Source: Adiantum capillus-veneris
Lineage: Eukaryota > Streptophyta > Polypodiopsida > Polypodiales > Pteridaceae
DNA length: 64,000 nucleotides
Reading direction: 5' to 3'
Assembly (NCBI GenBank): GCA_014529385.2
Contig: CM043958.1
Location: forward strand, 125,589,817-125,653,816
Shown: positions 46,247 through 56,035 of the stretch, piece by piece
How positions within the stretch are numbered: position 1 is the stretch's first letter
How the letters are laid out: each line of letters starts with the position of its first letter
Position numbers and translations under genes: made by a program
Notes under the pieces: generated by a model
The model's database searches: none
Told to the model about the DNA's origin: nothing
What the model saw: only the letters and a program-made list of their open reading frames with translations

Positions 46247-47464
46247 TTCTGACCACCGGCCACCGGCCAACCTACCGCTTTCCGGCCGTCGCCCCGGCCA
46301 CAATATTTCGGCGAAGCAAAAAAACATTGCCCCTGAATTTTGGCCGTGAAAATTTTGGTTTCTGGCGAGTGATTTTTTTTCACGCACGATGGCTTCGCCT
46401 CATAATGGGGGCCTTACAAATGTGTGTTTTTACCATAAAAAATTACAAGGGGTAAATCAGGCTCCATACTTAACACATGATTCAAAAAAGTTCTTCTCAA
46501 CAACTTGCTTATGTGTAGGTGTGTGAGGTTGTTTTTTAGCTCCATGGCAATTCAAAGAGGAGAATATACCTTGATGAGGATGAGATTAGTATGGTGAGGA
46601 GACACAAGGCTATAAAGAATAGAGGGTATTATAGACATTGGAGAGGGGGAAATAGGACACATTTAGAAACACTTACAAATGCCTCTCTATAGCCCAAGGT
46701 ACCCACAACGCCCCAATCCTCTTGAAAGCACCTTCCAAAACTCACTTTTTAACTAGCACACACTCGGTTTCCACACACACCTATTGAAATCAACACTCTA
46801 TACACATTCCACAATGTATTTATCCCTGTCTCTCTACACACCACAAATGGCCTAGGGGCACACACACAAGCACTGGCACCACTACAAAAAAGAGCAGTAG
46901 AAGGAAAGAAGGGAGGAAGGGGAAAATGACATGGAAAATGGCTATGGAAGCTTGAACGCTTTCAAAACAACACTATACAAGCTATTTCTCACAACACCAA
47001 TGTTCCAACGTGAGGAAAAAGCCCCAAGTTGTGCAACTAGCTCATTTTTATAAAGGGGGGTTTCATTTTTTTAGTATGTTTATTCTCCATCAAACACTTG
47101 CTTGATCGGTTTTAGAAAGCATTGCATGCTAAGCCGTATGGATGCCACCTCTTTGCAGTCTCAAAGGGGGGACATACGCTTTGTCTTGTTGCCTCTCTTT
47201 GCCCTCAGGTTCATGGGAAGAAACCCCTCCCCAAGTGCTAGCTTTGTTGCTAGTGGAGCGCTTGGTCCTCGACAAAAAGGGGGAGTGTAAGGCTCCATGT
47301 GACTCTCTTGTCAGGGTCATTTGCAGTCACATGCCACCAATTAAAAGAATAGGGCCACCACCAACTGCAGCACAAGACCACTTCCCAATGTTGCCAGTGT
47401 GCACACACAACCATAAAATAGCACCCATGGAGGGGAGGGTGCAGAGAGGCCATAGCTTCTTTCT
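46247..47464. repeat. 1,214-bp tandem duplication, second unit
   Basis: Near-identical repeat of 45033-46246. It begins with the same half of the solo LTR (46247-46475), so this LTR piece has no second end and no target duplication of its own. All ORFs here mirror those in the first unit. Confidence 0.95.
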
Positions 47465-47580
47465 CTCCCTCTTGGATGTTCAAATAAAGGACACCATTCA
47501 CTATAAATACACATACCAGTCTGGTCGACTCGGTCGGTGTGCCATCTGGGAATTTTGAGCAGCTAGGTTTTTGAATGCAA
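47274..47580 (+). repeat. Polypurine tract and possible LTR of family Q, second copy
   Basis: AAAAAGGGGGAG at 47274-47285, then TGTAAGGCTCC at 47286. A TATA-like CTATAAATAC lies at 47501-47510, beyond the duplicated segment, and 'ggtcgactcggtcggtgtgcc' follows. This would give a short LTR of about 250-300 bp, but the 3' end is not defined. Confidence 0.4.
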
Positions 47581-47601
47581 TGGAATAAGTGCTCAAGGTA
47601 G

Positions 47602-47950
47602 TAGTGCTTTGGTTGAGATGCATGCCAAATGTGATTCACTTCAGAGAGCACAATAAGTGCTTGAGTGGAAATTATTTTAAGGTTGTCTCTTGATACTGCA
47701 ACAAATTTCATGATGAGGCTACTCAACACGGGCTTTTAGGGAAATATGTTGTGCTTAGCAATGCCTTGCCCGATATGTGTACCAATTGTGGTGCCGTTAC
47801 AAAAGCACAAAAAGTTTTTTGAGCTCTTTGTCCGAAATGTCGTCTCCTAGAGCATGTTGATTGCTGGATTTACCCAATAGGCAGTGGATGAGAGAGTTTT
47901 TGATAAGATTATTGCCTTGGCTGGCATGTATGCCAAATGTGATGCCCTTA
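47602..47950 (+). pseudogene. Pentatricopeptide-repeat (PPR, PLS-type) gene fragment
   Basis: Three decayed copies of the PPR core phrase occur in about 350 bp: SALVEMHAKCDSLQRAQ (47602-), DEATQHGLLGKYVVLS followed by NALPDMCTNCGAVTKAQKVF (47706-47816), and IIALAGMYAKCDAL (about 47909-47947). The form 'NALvDMYaKCGa...AQkVF' is the hallmark of plant PLS PPR proteins, which act in organellar RNA editing and processing. Stops and frame changes between units show a pseudogene or a captured fragment. No start, E or DYW domain is visible. This is the only host-gene-like sequence recognised in the window. Confidence 0.75.
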
Positions 47951-48625
47951 ATATTAACCATATGGCCACCCAATATAGCTCATATAGCTGCCCACTATGA
48001 GGTTCAATGGCCACCCAATACAATTAAGCCATGGCCACCCTAATTTTAGTGGTGTGTGAGCAGCCAGCATAGGGAACGCAAGGGGAGGGAGAAGGGCTCG
48101 CACCGGCTAGCTGAGGCCTCAGACGAGCACGCCTGTGAAGCGGAAAAAAAGGGAACGTCAAGGAACACCTATTTGGGGCCAGTTGCAACAGTTTTTGTGA
48201 AGGTCACCCAAGTTGATTGCCACGTCATTAGTTCAATTCACATGCCACATCAATCATGGCGCCGTGACTAATGGGCTGAGGGAAGAATAGGGGAGAAATG
48301 ATCAAGGAATCAACAAAGGGAGGGCATAGGAAGGGAAGAAAAAGATGAAGCGAGGGGTCTCTCTCACTCTCGTGTTGGAGAAGGGAAGCAAGACGAAGCA
48401 AGGTTATTGAACGAGAGCTTGGAAAAAGGAATGAACGGGAAGGGCATCGAGCAAGGAGGACATAGCGAGGAGAAGGGAAAGAAGAAGAGGAATTGAGGGC
48501 TCTCTCCCACTCTCTTTCTCGTCCTTTGACACAAGGTTAATGCCACCCTCTCTCTCGGCCATGGAAACAAAGGTAAGCAAGTGAAAGGGGATAAGCAAGT
48601 CAAAGCGGGAGAAGAAGCAAGAACG

Positions 48626-48628
<3 letters not shown>
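47951..48628. other. Unassigned purine-rich sequence
   Basis: Repeated 'atggccacccaatat' phrases at 47960-48040 (four diverged copies), then GA-rich text. No gene recognised. Confidence 0.4.

Positions 48629-48688
<60 letters not shown>
48629..48688. repeat. (CT)n microsatellite, 60 bp
   Basis: Pure CT run. The two minus-strand frames through it (RERE type) are artefacts. Confidence 0.97.
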
Positions 48689-48691
<3 letters not shown>

Positions 48692-50090
48692 GAATAAGAA
48701 ATCAAAGGATCTCTTGCTCACTCTTTCTTGTCCTCGATGAGTAAGGGCAGACAAACAAGGAGAAAAACAAGAGGCAAAGCAAAGAAAAGGGATTTTTCTT
48801 GCTCTCAGCCAAGGATCCTGAGAGGAGGTAAAGCAACTCTGAGGCTTGCAAGGTACGAGGAAAGAAGAAGATTGAAGCAGAGCACCAAAGGCAATTAGAG
48901 CAGGTGGATTAGAGGAGACGTTGAAATTTATTAGTGGAAATTAAGCCAATGCAAAGCACATAGAGCAAGAAGCTGCAGGACAATTGGCAATAATTGAAGC
49001 ATGATGATTGACATAGTGAACTTACATTAGGTTTGCAAAATATTAAAGGTAGTTGAAGCAGTTAAAGCAGCAGAGGAAAATTTCCATCACCGTCATCAGT
49101 CTTGAAGGTTAATTAATCGTCATCTTAAGCCCCGATGTCGTTAACAGTCCGGTTAACTTGTAAAGGCAGCTAACTCCTATTTACTAATTGATCCAAGTGT
49201 TGGTGCTGCCCGCCTTGGCTACCGATTATATTGTACTCAGAGTTTTAATTGATTAATTGAAGACTACGGTGATTGCCAAAGCCATGTGCATCTATTTTTC
49301 TTGTTCTCTCTCACACCTCCCCACAGCCAGAGGCCCGGTGCCCTGCCCGGCTCACATTTCAAACACATATCCCCCGAGAGCGTGCTATATGGTGGGTTTT
49401 CAAGCTTGCCAAGGTTTGGAAAGATAGTGTGTATTAGACAAAGCTAGCTAGAAGTGATTGATCATCCATTCAAAGTCGCAAGCACCAAGATATTGCGGCA
49501 AGGAGTTAACAGAGTTGGCATTAGTGACGTGGTTGCAGATGATTTTTCCCCATTTCAGGGCCATTTCTTTGTGGTCTTGGGCAATATGTAGCGGGGTTTT
49601 GGATCTACAGACTCGAGTGGGACTTCAGTGCTTTGGACTCTCTTAGAGAGTATACCCACAAGATGCGAGAGATCAGGCATCAACCGGCACCTGATAAATT
49701 TTTAATAGCCAATATCTTGGCAACTGTAACTCCTATCATTGATCTGAAAAGACCGACACGCTCCACAAAGTGAGCACTTCAAGTCCGTGCATTCACTTCA
49801 TTTTTGTCCCCTCATCCTGTAGTTGCCCAGTCTGGTACGGATCTGCAACAACTTAAACTTCAACTTGCCATAACTTTTGCACTATAGCTCCAATCGGACG
49901 AGCCGTGACAACAATCTGGTAGAGCAATTCAAGCACTACAGTTCTAGATCATAAAATCTCATCTGTGCTCACTTTAAGCATACTCTCTTTTAGCATCCAA
50001 GGCATCAGTTGGCCTTTTAAACCGCATCTAACATACATTCACCATTAAACTTGGCCTGTTACTAAGCCCTGAACATTGTTCATTACTCAA
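48689..50090. other. Non-coding spacer, part resembling degraded LTR
   Basis: 49690-50010 has the style of an LTR or leader ('ttggcaactgtaactcctatcattgatctgaaaagaccgacacgctccacaaag', 'ccataacttttgcactatagctcc'). A phrase of the same type, 'gatttgaaaagaccttcgtgctccataaa', occurs at 60760-60790. No coding domain. Confidence 0.35.
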
Positions 50091-50710
50091 GTAAGCTTCA
50101 AATAAGCTCGATGTGCATTTTTATGGTATCTTTGTTGGCATGGAAGCGGAGCTGCACGACAACGCTTATTGAGGCGATCAAAAAGGTGCAGCTCGAACCT
50201 TGGAAAATTAACTTAAATTGCCCTTGACTTGACCATCCTCTGAGCATGGCCATCCATTTTCATATATCGCTTCATCGAAGAAAGGAACCAATGATGCACA
50301 TAGAATACACACAACACTTGTTCACCTCTCCAAGGAGCCTCTAACAGATACCTTACTTCAAATATACTACTACATTGTACTCCATCATGTTCAATGAACA
50401 TACCTAACTCTCCCTCCCAACCATGTAATGGTGAAGAGGATTCTAAGCGACAGGCCTCCTCAAGAAACCCCTATACCTAATGTGTAGCCCATTGCAGACT
50501 CATTTTCCTAGCTTCATTACTATGCGTCTCATCCAAGACCAAATCTTCGTCAATTTCTCCACCGCCATGAGATAAACTTGTAGCCACAAATTTGTCCATA
50601 TGTGGCTCTTCTATAATAGGTGTGGCCTTGCCCTCCTTGGAAAAACTTTGCTCATGTTGCACAACCATAGAGTACTCCACTGCTACTTTCAAAAGGACAA
50701 TCATTAGCAT
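50091..50710 (-). pseudogene. Unrecognised minus-strand open stretches
   Basis: 50477-50710 (77 aa; VVQHEQSFSKEGKATPIIEE, then GGGEIDEDLVLDE) and 50213-50401 (62 aa; EAPWRGEQVLCVFYVHHWFL) lie consecutively on the minus strand with only a few stops between. They may be pieces of one former ORF, possibly from an LTR element. I do not recognise the family. Confidence 0.25.
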
Positions 50711-51133
50711 GTTACTACATACCTCTTTTGCCTCACATGCATCTCCAATATCCTTGATGCATCCATTTTCTCGTTAGATACTTCACACAAGATGTAAACT
50801 CAACCCCTCTTCTATCATCCGTGTCGAAGCTTGAAGCCTTTTCATTCTCATTTTAACCTTAAGTTGATTATGTGTCAATATCTGCATCCTCTTATTTCTC
50901 TAAGAGAAGTTTCCCACCCCCTATACATTACACATCCTCTTATCAGCCCCTTCATATACACTCTCTTGGTCTACATCTACTATCTCCTCTTCATGCATGC
51001 CTCCATTGACCAAGACTTCATCTTTTCTAGCTAGACTATCCCCTTCTTGTACAGTAGCATACCAAACTAGAGGCATAAATTAAAAAGGTGAACCAAAACA
51101 ACTTACCAATTGGTGAACCACTCATTATCGTTT
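50711..51133. other. Unassigned sequence flanking the young LTR element
   Basis: 51027-51125 resembles 57344-57446 on the other side of the element ('ctag.tagactat.ccct..ttgtacagtagcataccaaa'), a diverged ~100-bp repeat. No gene recognised. Confidence 0.4.
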
Positions 51134-51137
51134 AGGC
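51134..51137. other. Possible target-site duplication, left (AGGC)
   Basis: AGGC precedes the left LTR and also follows the right LTR at 57342-57345. Only 4 bp could be matched, so it is tentative. Confidence 0.55.
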
Positions 51138-52679
51138 TGACGGGAGCAAAGCGAACCCCGAACCCCGACGGCCTCTAAAACACCAGGGACCGAATGGCGC
51201 GCCTCGAGCCTGTCATGGTAAAGCAAACAGGGGGCACCACCTAGCTTCAGCGGCTAGGACGCAAACAACACACCACCATAACAAAGTTTTCATCCAAGAG
51301 AGATGGATGCTTGGGAGTAATGATGAAGAGGAAAGGGAATGAGATCAAGTGAGAGAGAGAGAGAGAGAGAGAGTGAGGGAGGGGGTATAGCGTCTTAGTA
51401 CTTAGGCACCACAAAAGGATGGCGAATCCGCACACCCTTCACACATACACAAGCTCACTCCAAACACAAGACTAGGTCGCGATTCCGCACACCTCACATG
51501 GGCAAAACATTGCAAGAAAACATACTCACAAAACCTCAAGATTTATTTAGAGAATAAGGCGATGAAATGGGGAGCATACGGTAAGGGAATGAGAAGGGAG
51601 AGCGTGGTAGAGCACATGGCGGATAGGTGGGAGTTGATGGCGAAGACTCGCACGAGGGTTATGGCCATCATCCTTCATTTAGTTTCCCTTCATCTTCCAT
51701 AGCCCAAGGGTGTAGAGGTCATGCTCAAGACGAGCATGGTGATTGCGGTGATGGTGATGGTGTGGGTGTGTGTGTGTGCACTAGGCACACACAGTGCATA
51801 GTGTACTCTTTGGTGATGGTGTGTGTGTGTTTAGTGTGATGGTGACCCCTCTTTATATAGGGGAGGAGGGGGGAGAAATTCTAGAATTTAGAAATGAAGA
51901 AATCATTATCTACATAGGCCATGTGACTGTGGGCCCCACTTGTCTGGCTGTGTGTATATGTGCTAGAACAACAGTCTCATGAGAGAGAGACTAAGAGAGA
52001 GAGATGGGTTGATGAAAAAAGTGAGAGGTGACATGGAGAATAAAGTAATTACAAGAGGGGAGTGTGTTCAGAGGTGAATCTGTGTGCAGATGTGTGAACA
52101 CAAGAAAAATCAGGTAACCACCGGGTGGGGATGGGTCTGTGGGCACCTTTTTCAATGAAACTGAGTGTGTGTGAGTGTGGGGGAGGTTATTTAGCTACAA
52201 GACAAGAGACACGGCGCCCTTTAGAGAGAGAGGGGGATATTTGGGTCATGGGATATGATAGGAGAGAGAAAGAGGGGGTGGGGTATACTATTTTGGAAGA
52301 TAGGGTAAGTTGCATGTGAGTTAGGGTGTATTATTGGTGAGTTATAATGCATTATTGGTGAGAGGTGGGGTAGCTGGAGGGGAGAGAGAAAGGAGAAAGG
52401 ACAAGGGGAAGAGAGAGGGGGTTGACCTTTTGAGTGGAGGAGAGGAAAAGGGACACACGGCGGGGCAACAGTGAAGAAAAAGGAGGCAAGGTGGGGATGG
52501 GCTACCCTGCAGGCATGAGGTGGCCTATTTTACCTTTCTTATATATTTACATAATCATACTTTATTTTTTCTTACTTTTTCCAATGCCTTTTATCACTCC
52601 CTCCCTAAGAGGGGGTTTTCATGGGGTGGGGACGAGAGAAGAGGGGTATGGGAGCTTGGCTTGTGAAAAGCCCCCATCA
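51138..52679 (-). repeat. 3' LTR of the Gag-only LTR element (1,542 bp)
   Basis: On the element's own (minus) strand it starts TGATGGGGGC and ends CCCGTCA. It is nearly identical to 55772-57341, with about a dozen substitutions noted by eye, small indels and a different GA tract length (51351-51373, 23 bp, versus 47 bp). Minus-strand TATA at 51852-51859. ORFs inside (51627-51839, 52125-52319, 52434-52775) are shadows, repeated in the other LTR. Confidence 0.95.
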
Positions 52680-52697
52680 TTAGCCCTCCCCTTTTGG
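52680..52697 (-). other. Polypurine tract of the Gag-only element
   Basis: On the minus strand AAAAGGGGAGGGCTAA directly precedes the LTR start TGATGGGG, as expected for the plus-strand primer. Confidence 0.85.
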
Positions 52698-52720
52698 CTA
52701 GAGGCATTCATGCCTCTAGC

Positions 52721-53128
52721 TCATCTGTTTCTTCTTCCGCTTAGCTGTAGGATCCGATATCGAGTTGCCTTCTGAACTATCCATTCCATTTGGCCATTGG
52801 TGAGATTTCTAGGATATTCGTTGATCTGTAACAGGTCCGGGTGATAGCTTGTTTCTTGGAATAGTGTCAGTTGATTAAAGGGGAAGCCCATGGCTTCCAG
52901 AACTTTGTGCCAGTGTCCTCTTGGATCCCAAGTGAAAAATAGGATCATTGTCTGCAGTGTCCGAACAATAAAATTTGCATGCCAAATTGGACCAAATTTG
53001 TAACCACCAGTAGCGAGAGGGGAAACGAGCATCTTGGCTCCTGCAAAGACAGAACCGAAAATTATGATTCCCAAGAGTGTACCAAGAATCCACCATATAT
53101 GGCTGCCTTGTTGGTGTGGTGAGCTCAA
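52721..53128 (-). CDS. ORF d of the Gag-only element: small protein with one predicted membrane segment
   Basis: 135 codons from ATG 53128 (MSSPHQQGSH) to the stop at 52721-52723. Residues about 11-33 form a strongly hydrophobic segment (WILGTLLGIIIFGSVF), followed by a soluble, aromatic-rich remainder (LFFTWDPRGHWHKVLEAMGF). One membrane span near the N-terminus would give a signal-anchor topology. It is the last ORF before the polypurine tract, the position where envelope-like ORFs lie in some plant LTR elements, but I see no known env family motif. It starts 15 bp after the end of ORF c. Intactness in a young element argues it may be coding. Confidence 0.45.
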   Translation of the reverse strand: MSSPHQQGSHIWWILGTLLGIIIFGSVFAGAKMLVSPLATGGYKFGPIWHANFIVRTLQTMILFFTWDPRGHWHKVLEAMGFPFNQLTLFQETSYHPDLLQINEYPRNLTNGQMEWIVQKATRYRILQLSGRRNR

Positions 53129-53143
53129 GTTGTCTTCAGAGTC

Positions 53144-53533
53144 CTACTTACTGCCATGACTAGAAAAAATTGCAAGCATATCATGCTTCTTTTGGGTGTG
53201 CTCAAACATGTCAGCTTCCTTTACTGATGCTAATAGCAAGCCACCTACCTTGCGGCTTAAATTCAAGCGTAATCCACTTACCTTTCTCCAAAGAGAGGAT
53301 GCACTATTTGTAAAAAATTGTACCAAATTGCGAATGAGGTCTTCCTTCTTGCATTCTATTAGGCTTTTGTCTATCCATGGCTCCTTTGCTCTTATCTCCA
53401 TACTGATCTTCTCTCTATATGTTAGAGCAGCTAGCCATAGCCATAGGTCTGATGCATCCCATGCAAACACAATGCTGTGTTGTGGAGGAGTTTGGAACAT
53501 CCTTAAAAGGTTGGCAGCATATCCTTGATGCAA
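53144..53533 (-). CDS. ORF c of the Gag-only element, unknown function
   Basis: 129 codons (MHQGYAANLLRMFQTPPQH...). Moderately hydrophobic N-terminal stretch (IVFAWDASDLWLWLAALTY), then a basic helical region (EIRAKEPWIDKSLIECKKED, LWRKVSGLRLNLSRK). It overlaps the end of ORF b by about 31 bp in a different frame, so a frameshift could join them. No family recognised. May be a decayed part of a longer protein. Confidence 0.4.
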   Translation of the reverse strand: MHQGYAANLLRMFQTPPQHSIVFAWDASDLWLWLAALTYREKISMEIRAKEPWIDKSLIECKKEDLIRNLVQFFTNSASSLWRKVSGLRLNLSRKVGGLLLASVKEADMFEHTQKKHDMLAIFSSHGSK

Positions 53534-54300
53534 GATTCCTTTAGCTTGCTACACTGTCCTGGGTCCATGCTGGTGCACAGGCTTCCGTTTTCAAAGCCCT
53601 CCCCTTTGCTTGATATGTTGTCCATCTTCTGCAAAGCCTTGCTAACAGGCTGGTTTTCCTCTTCTCTTGTATCTTTCATGACCTTTGCATTCCTCTTACT
53701 CTGACGAGGCCTAATCAACACTTTACACCTTCTTATCCTTACTGCCCAATGCTGTCGATTGATCTCTTTGGTGCCTATTTCATCCAAGGTTAAAGATGTA
53801 CTCACATTTGTAACACAATTTTCTTGACTTACCTCCCCCACCTGGGTAGCATCTTTTGATTCTTTAACCTCTTGTTCCACTGCTTCAGTTCTTTGAATAG
53901 TCTTCTTACTTGATCCTTCTTCTGTTACACTCATCTTGACCTCTTCTGCAAGACCAATGATACTTGGTGTGCGGGTACCAATTGGTGGTGGGCGTAGGAT
54001 GATTGTAAGTGGTGATAGTAGCGGACGTAGAATTTGTGTTGGTGGGGCTGGTGCTTGGGGTGGGGGTGTTCTTTCTCTAGGGGGTCACAATTGGTTCCTC
54101 CTACCTTCTCTATTATAGTTTTGTTGTGGTTTGGGACAGTAGTACATACCGTGACCATCTTCTCCGTAGTTGTAGCAGTGATACTTCCTGTTTTGTCGTC
54201 GTGCTCTTCCTGGGTCTTGATCTCTTTCTTGACTCCTCCCTTGCTGTATTGAGTGGACAGACAAATTCTACAGTTGGTCAGTAATATGGGCCAACATATC
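53503..54300 (-). pseudogene. Gag nucleocapsid-like region and ORF b of the Gag-only element
   Basis: A single frame from about 54300 down to 53503. It carries a zinc-knuckle-like motif CYNYGEDGHGMYYC (about 54177-54136), where the second Cys of CX2CX4HX4C is Tyr. A TGA follows near 54103, then a proline-rich stretch (APAPPTQILRPLLSPL) leads into the 143-codon ORF 53934-53503 (MSVTEEGSSKKTIQRTEAVE). This C-terminal part is charged, with no recognised domain. The nucleocapsid frame differs from the capsid frame upstream, so Gag is frameshifted near 54308. Confidence 0.6.
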
Positions 54301-54307
54301 TTGTTGG

Positions 54308-54943
54308 TCATGTCTTACCCCAAGAGCCGGTGGTGGTGGTTGTCGTAGTTGCTGGTCGACGCGATGTTCCTAATTCTGTTGACTCGGTTTCTTTGGATTT
54401 CATTCGCAGCTTCTTGTCTTTAAGGCGAGCAATCTCAACGGCTAACTCGTACGTAGCCGGGAATCTACCTTTCACCTTCTCCTTAAGAAGCGTCCATAAG
54501 CCATGCGTGAACCGATCTTTTTTTAGGGAATCGGGTGCAGCTTCTCCCCTAGCCAGTGACTCAACCCACCGTTCCCACAGATCCACAAATTTGGACTCAT
54601 ATGTGGCATATTCTAAAAGACCCTCCTGCTTCAAGTCTCTCAACTTGTCCCACAACTTTTCTTAAGTGGTACCTCCCCCAAAGCGCCTCTTAAAAGCGGT
54701 TTTTAAGGGTTCCCAGTCATCCTTGGTTGCTTGTGGAAGTGCATTGTACCATGATCTAGCTTCTAGCTTCATGAGATGCTTAAAGATTCTAACCCGGAAT
54801 TCATCCGTATCTTTGTTGCTCACTACACATGCTACTTCACAGTCATCTAGGAAGTCTGTTACCAAATCCTCCCCCTTCTTTCCTTTAAATGTTGGAAATG
54901 ATACACTTGCCATGATTACTGAGAGAGAGCTAGAAAGACACAC
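54308..54943 (-). pseudogene. Gag capsid domain of the Gag-only LTR element (one in-frame stop)
   Basis: Retrotransposon Gag: MASVSFPTFKGKKGEDLVTD, FRVRIFKHLMKLEARSWYNA, LPQATKDDWEPLKTAFKRRF, then, after an in-frame TAA at 54662-54664, LWDKLRDLKQEGLLEYATYE, SKFVDLWERWVESLARGE and FTHGLWTLLKEKVKGRFPAT. The 'ar.WY..L......W..l...F...F' and 'Y...F..L' pattern is the Pfam Retrotrans_gag fold seen in Ty3/gypsy Gag. Both halves are in the same frame. The end (TGA 54310-54308) overlaps an ATG by four bases (ATGA), but the following frame has no recognised content. No protease, RT or integrase is found anywhere between the LTRs, so this resembles the TR-GAG class of non-autonomous elements. Confidence 0.88.
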
Positions 54944-54996
54944 TGCTTAACTTGCAAAAGTTTTTTTCTTCTTTACAAGGAGGCGTGTATACCCTC

Positions 54997-55698
54997 TTAT
55001 ACTAGGACATAGATTAAAACTTCAAACGGTACATTGCCTTGTACCAAAGGTAAGACAAATGGTTGATCTGATGCCAGAACCTCCAAAAACCACTCCCCAC
55101 CCGGCATGGTGTCAATGACGTGCTGGTAGTGAGCCTTCAAATCCAGTATTACCTTGATTGAGCGTACAGGTGTTGGTATGTGTGATCTGTCTTGAGGTAG
55201 GTTGTACTGATTCATGTGAAGCTTAGAGGTGCTTAGTCACTATCCAAGCTTGTGGGAGAGGGTGGTGTTATTTCCTGAAACAAACTCAGTAGATCCCTAG
55301 TTTCTCTAGTGAGAGTGTGAGCCAATGCTTCTGTTATCTGTGCTGCAGCATCAAGTGCGACTTGAAAACTGACTATGATAATTACCTCGGTGACTTGAGT
55401 TACCCGATTCTCAAAGTAGAATAGTGTTGATTCTCTATTGTGTAGAGCTCCTTCCATTTTGTTGTTGTGGGTTGGTTGTAGGTTGCAGACATGGTTTCGA
55501 CCTTCTCCTTCTTCTTCTTGGCACTTGGCCTATGTATATCCACTGGGTTTGGCGTGTTGGTTGACTCTCCCACTGCAAATCAATTACCATTATGCATGGC
55601 ACTTGAGCTTCGATGGAGATGCGGAGTTTGTCTAGTTGTGCTTGGAGCTCTTCTTCTTCTGTCGTCCAATTGGCAAATCCTGCTAGCCATTCATCCAT
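54997..55698 (-). pseudogene. Leader ORFs upstream of Gag in the Gag-only element
   Basis: Three short minus-strand frames in succession: 55698-55435 (MDEWLAGFANWTTEEEELQA, Arg-rich middle), 55457-55233 (VALDAAAQITEALAHTLTRE) and 55215-54997 (PGGEWFLEVLASDQPFVLPL). They may be one former N-terminal Gag extension broken by frameshifts. The first is conserved in the diverged relative at 11.5 kb (NWRTEEEEIEEAL), supporting an original coding role. Confidence 0.5.
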
Positions 55699-55753
55699 TC
55701 ACAATATTTTAAGGGTTTCAGTCTTGTAAACTGAAGGGTTTCATGAAAAGATG

Positions 55754-55771
55754 CTCAATGGGGGCACCAAA
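55754..55771 (-). other. Primer-binding site of the Gag-only element
   Basis: Minus strand TTTGGTGCCCCCATTGAG immediately follows the LTR end CCCGTCA. It is conserved at 11678-11694 and, with one change, near 58041-58059. The primer tRNA was not identified. Confidence 0.7.
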
Positions 55772-55982
55772 TGACGGGAGCAAAGTGAACCCCGAACCCC
55801 CGACGGCCTCTAAAACACCGGGGACCGAATGGCACACCTCGAGCCTGTCATGGTAAAGCAAACAGGGGGCACCACCTAGCTTCAGCGGCTAGGACGCAAA
55901 CAATACACCACCATAACAAAGTTTTCATCCAAGAGAGATGGATGCTTGGGAGTAATGATGAAGAGGAAAGGGAATGAGATCA

Positions 55983-56035
<53 letters not shown>

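Noticed and set aside
45888-46455. 175-aa plus-strand ORF, partly repeated at 47142-47558
   Set aside because: Sits in a non-coding LTR-element block and runs into LTR sequence; composition shows no domain, and its repetition is explained by the 1,214-bp tandem duplication.
51627-52775. Several plus-strand ORFs repeated at 56286-57398
   Set aside because: They are inside the two LTRs of the minus-strand element and lack any domain; repetition reflects LTR identity.
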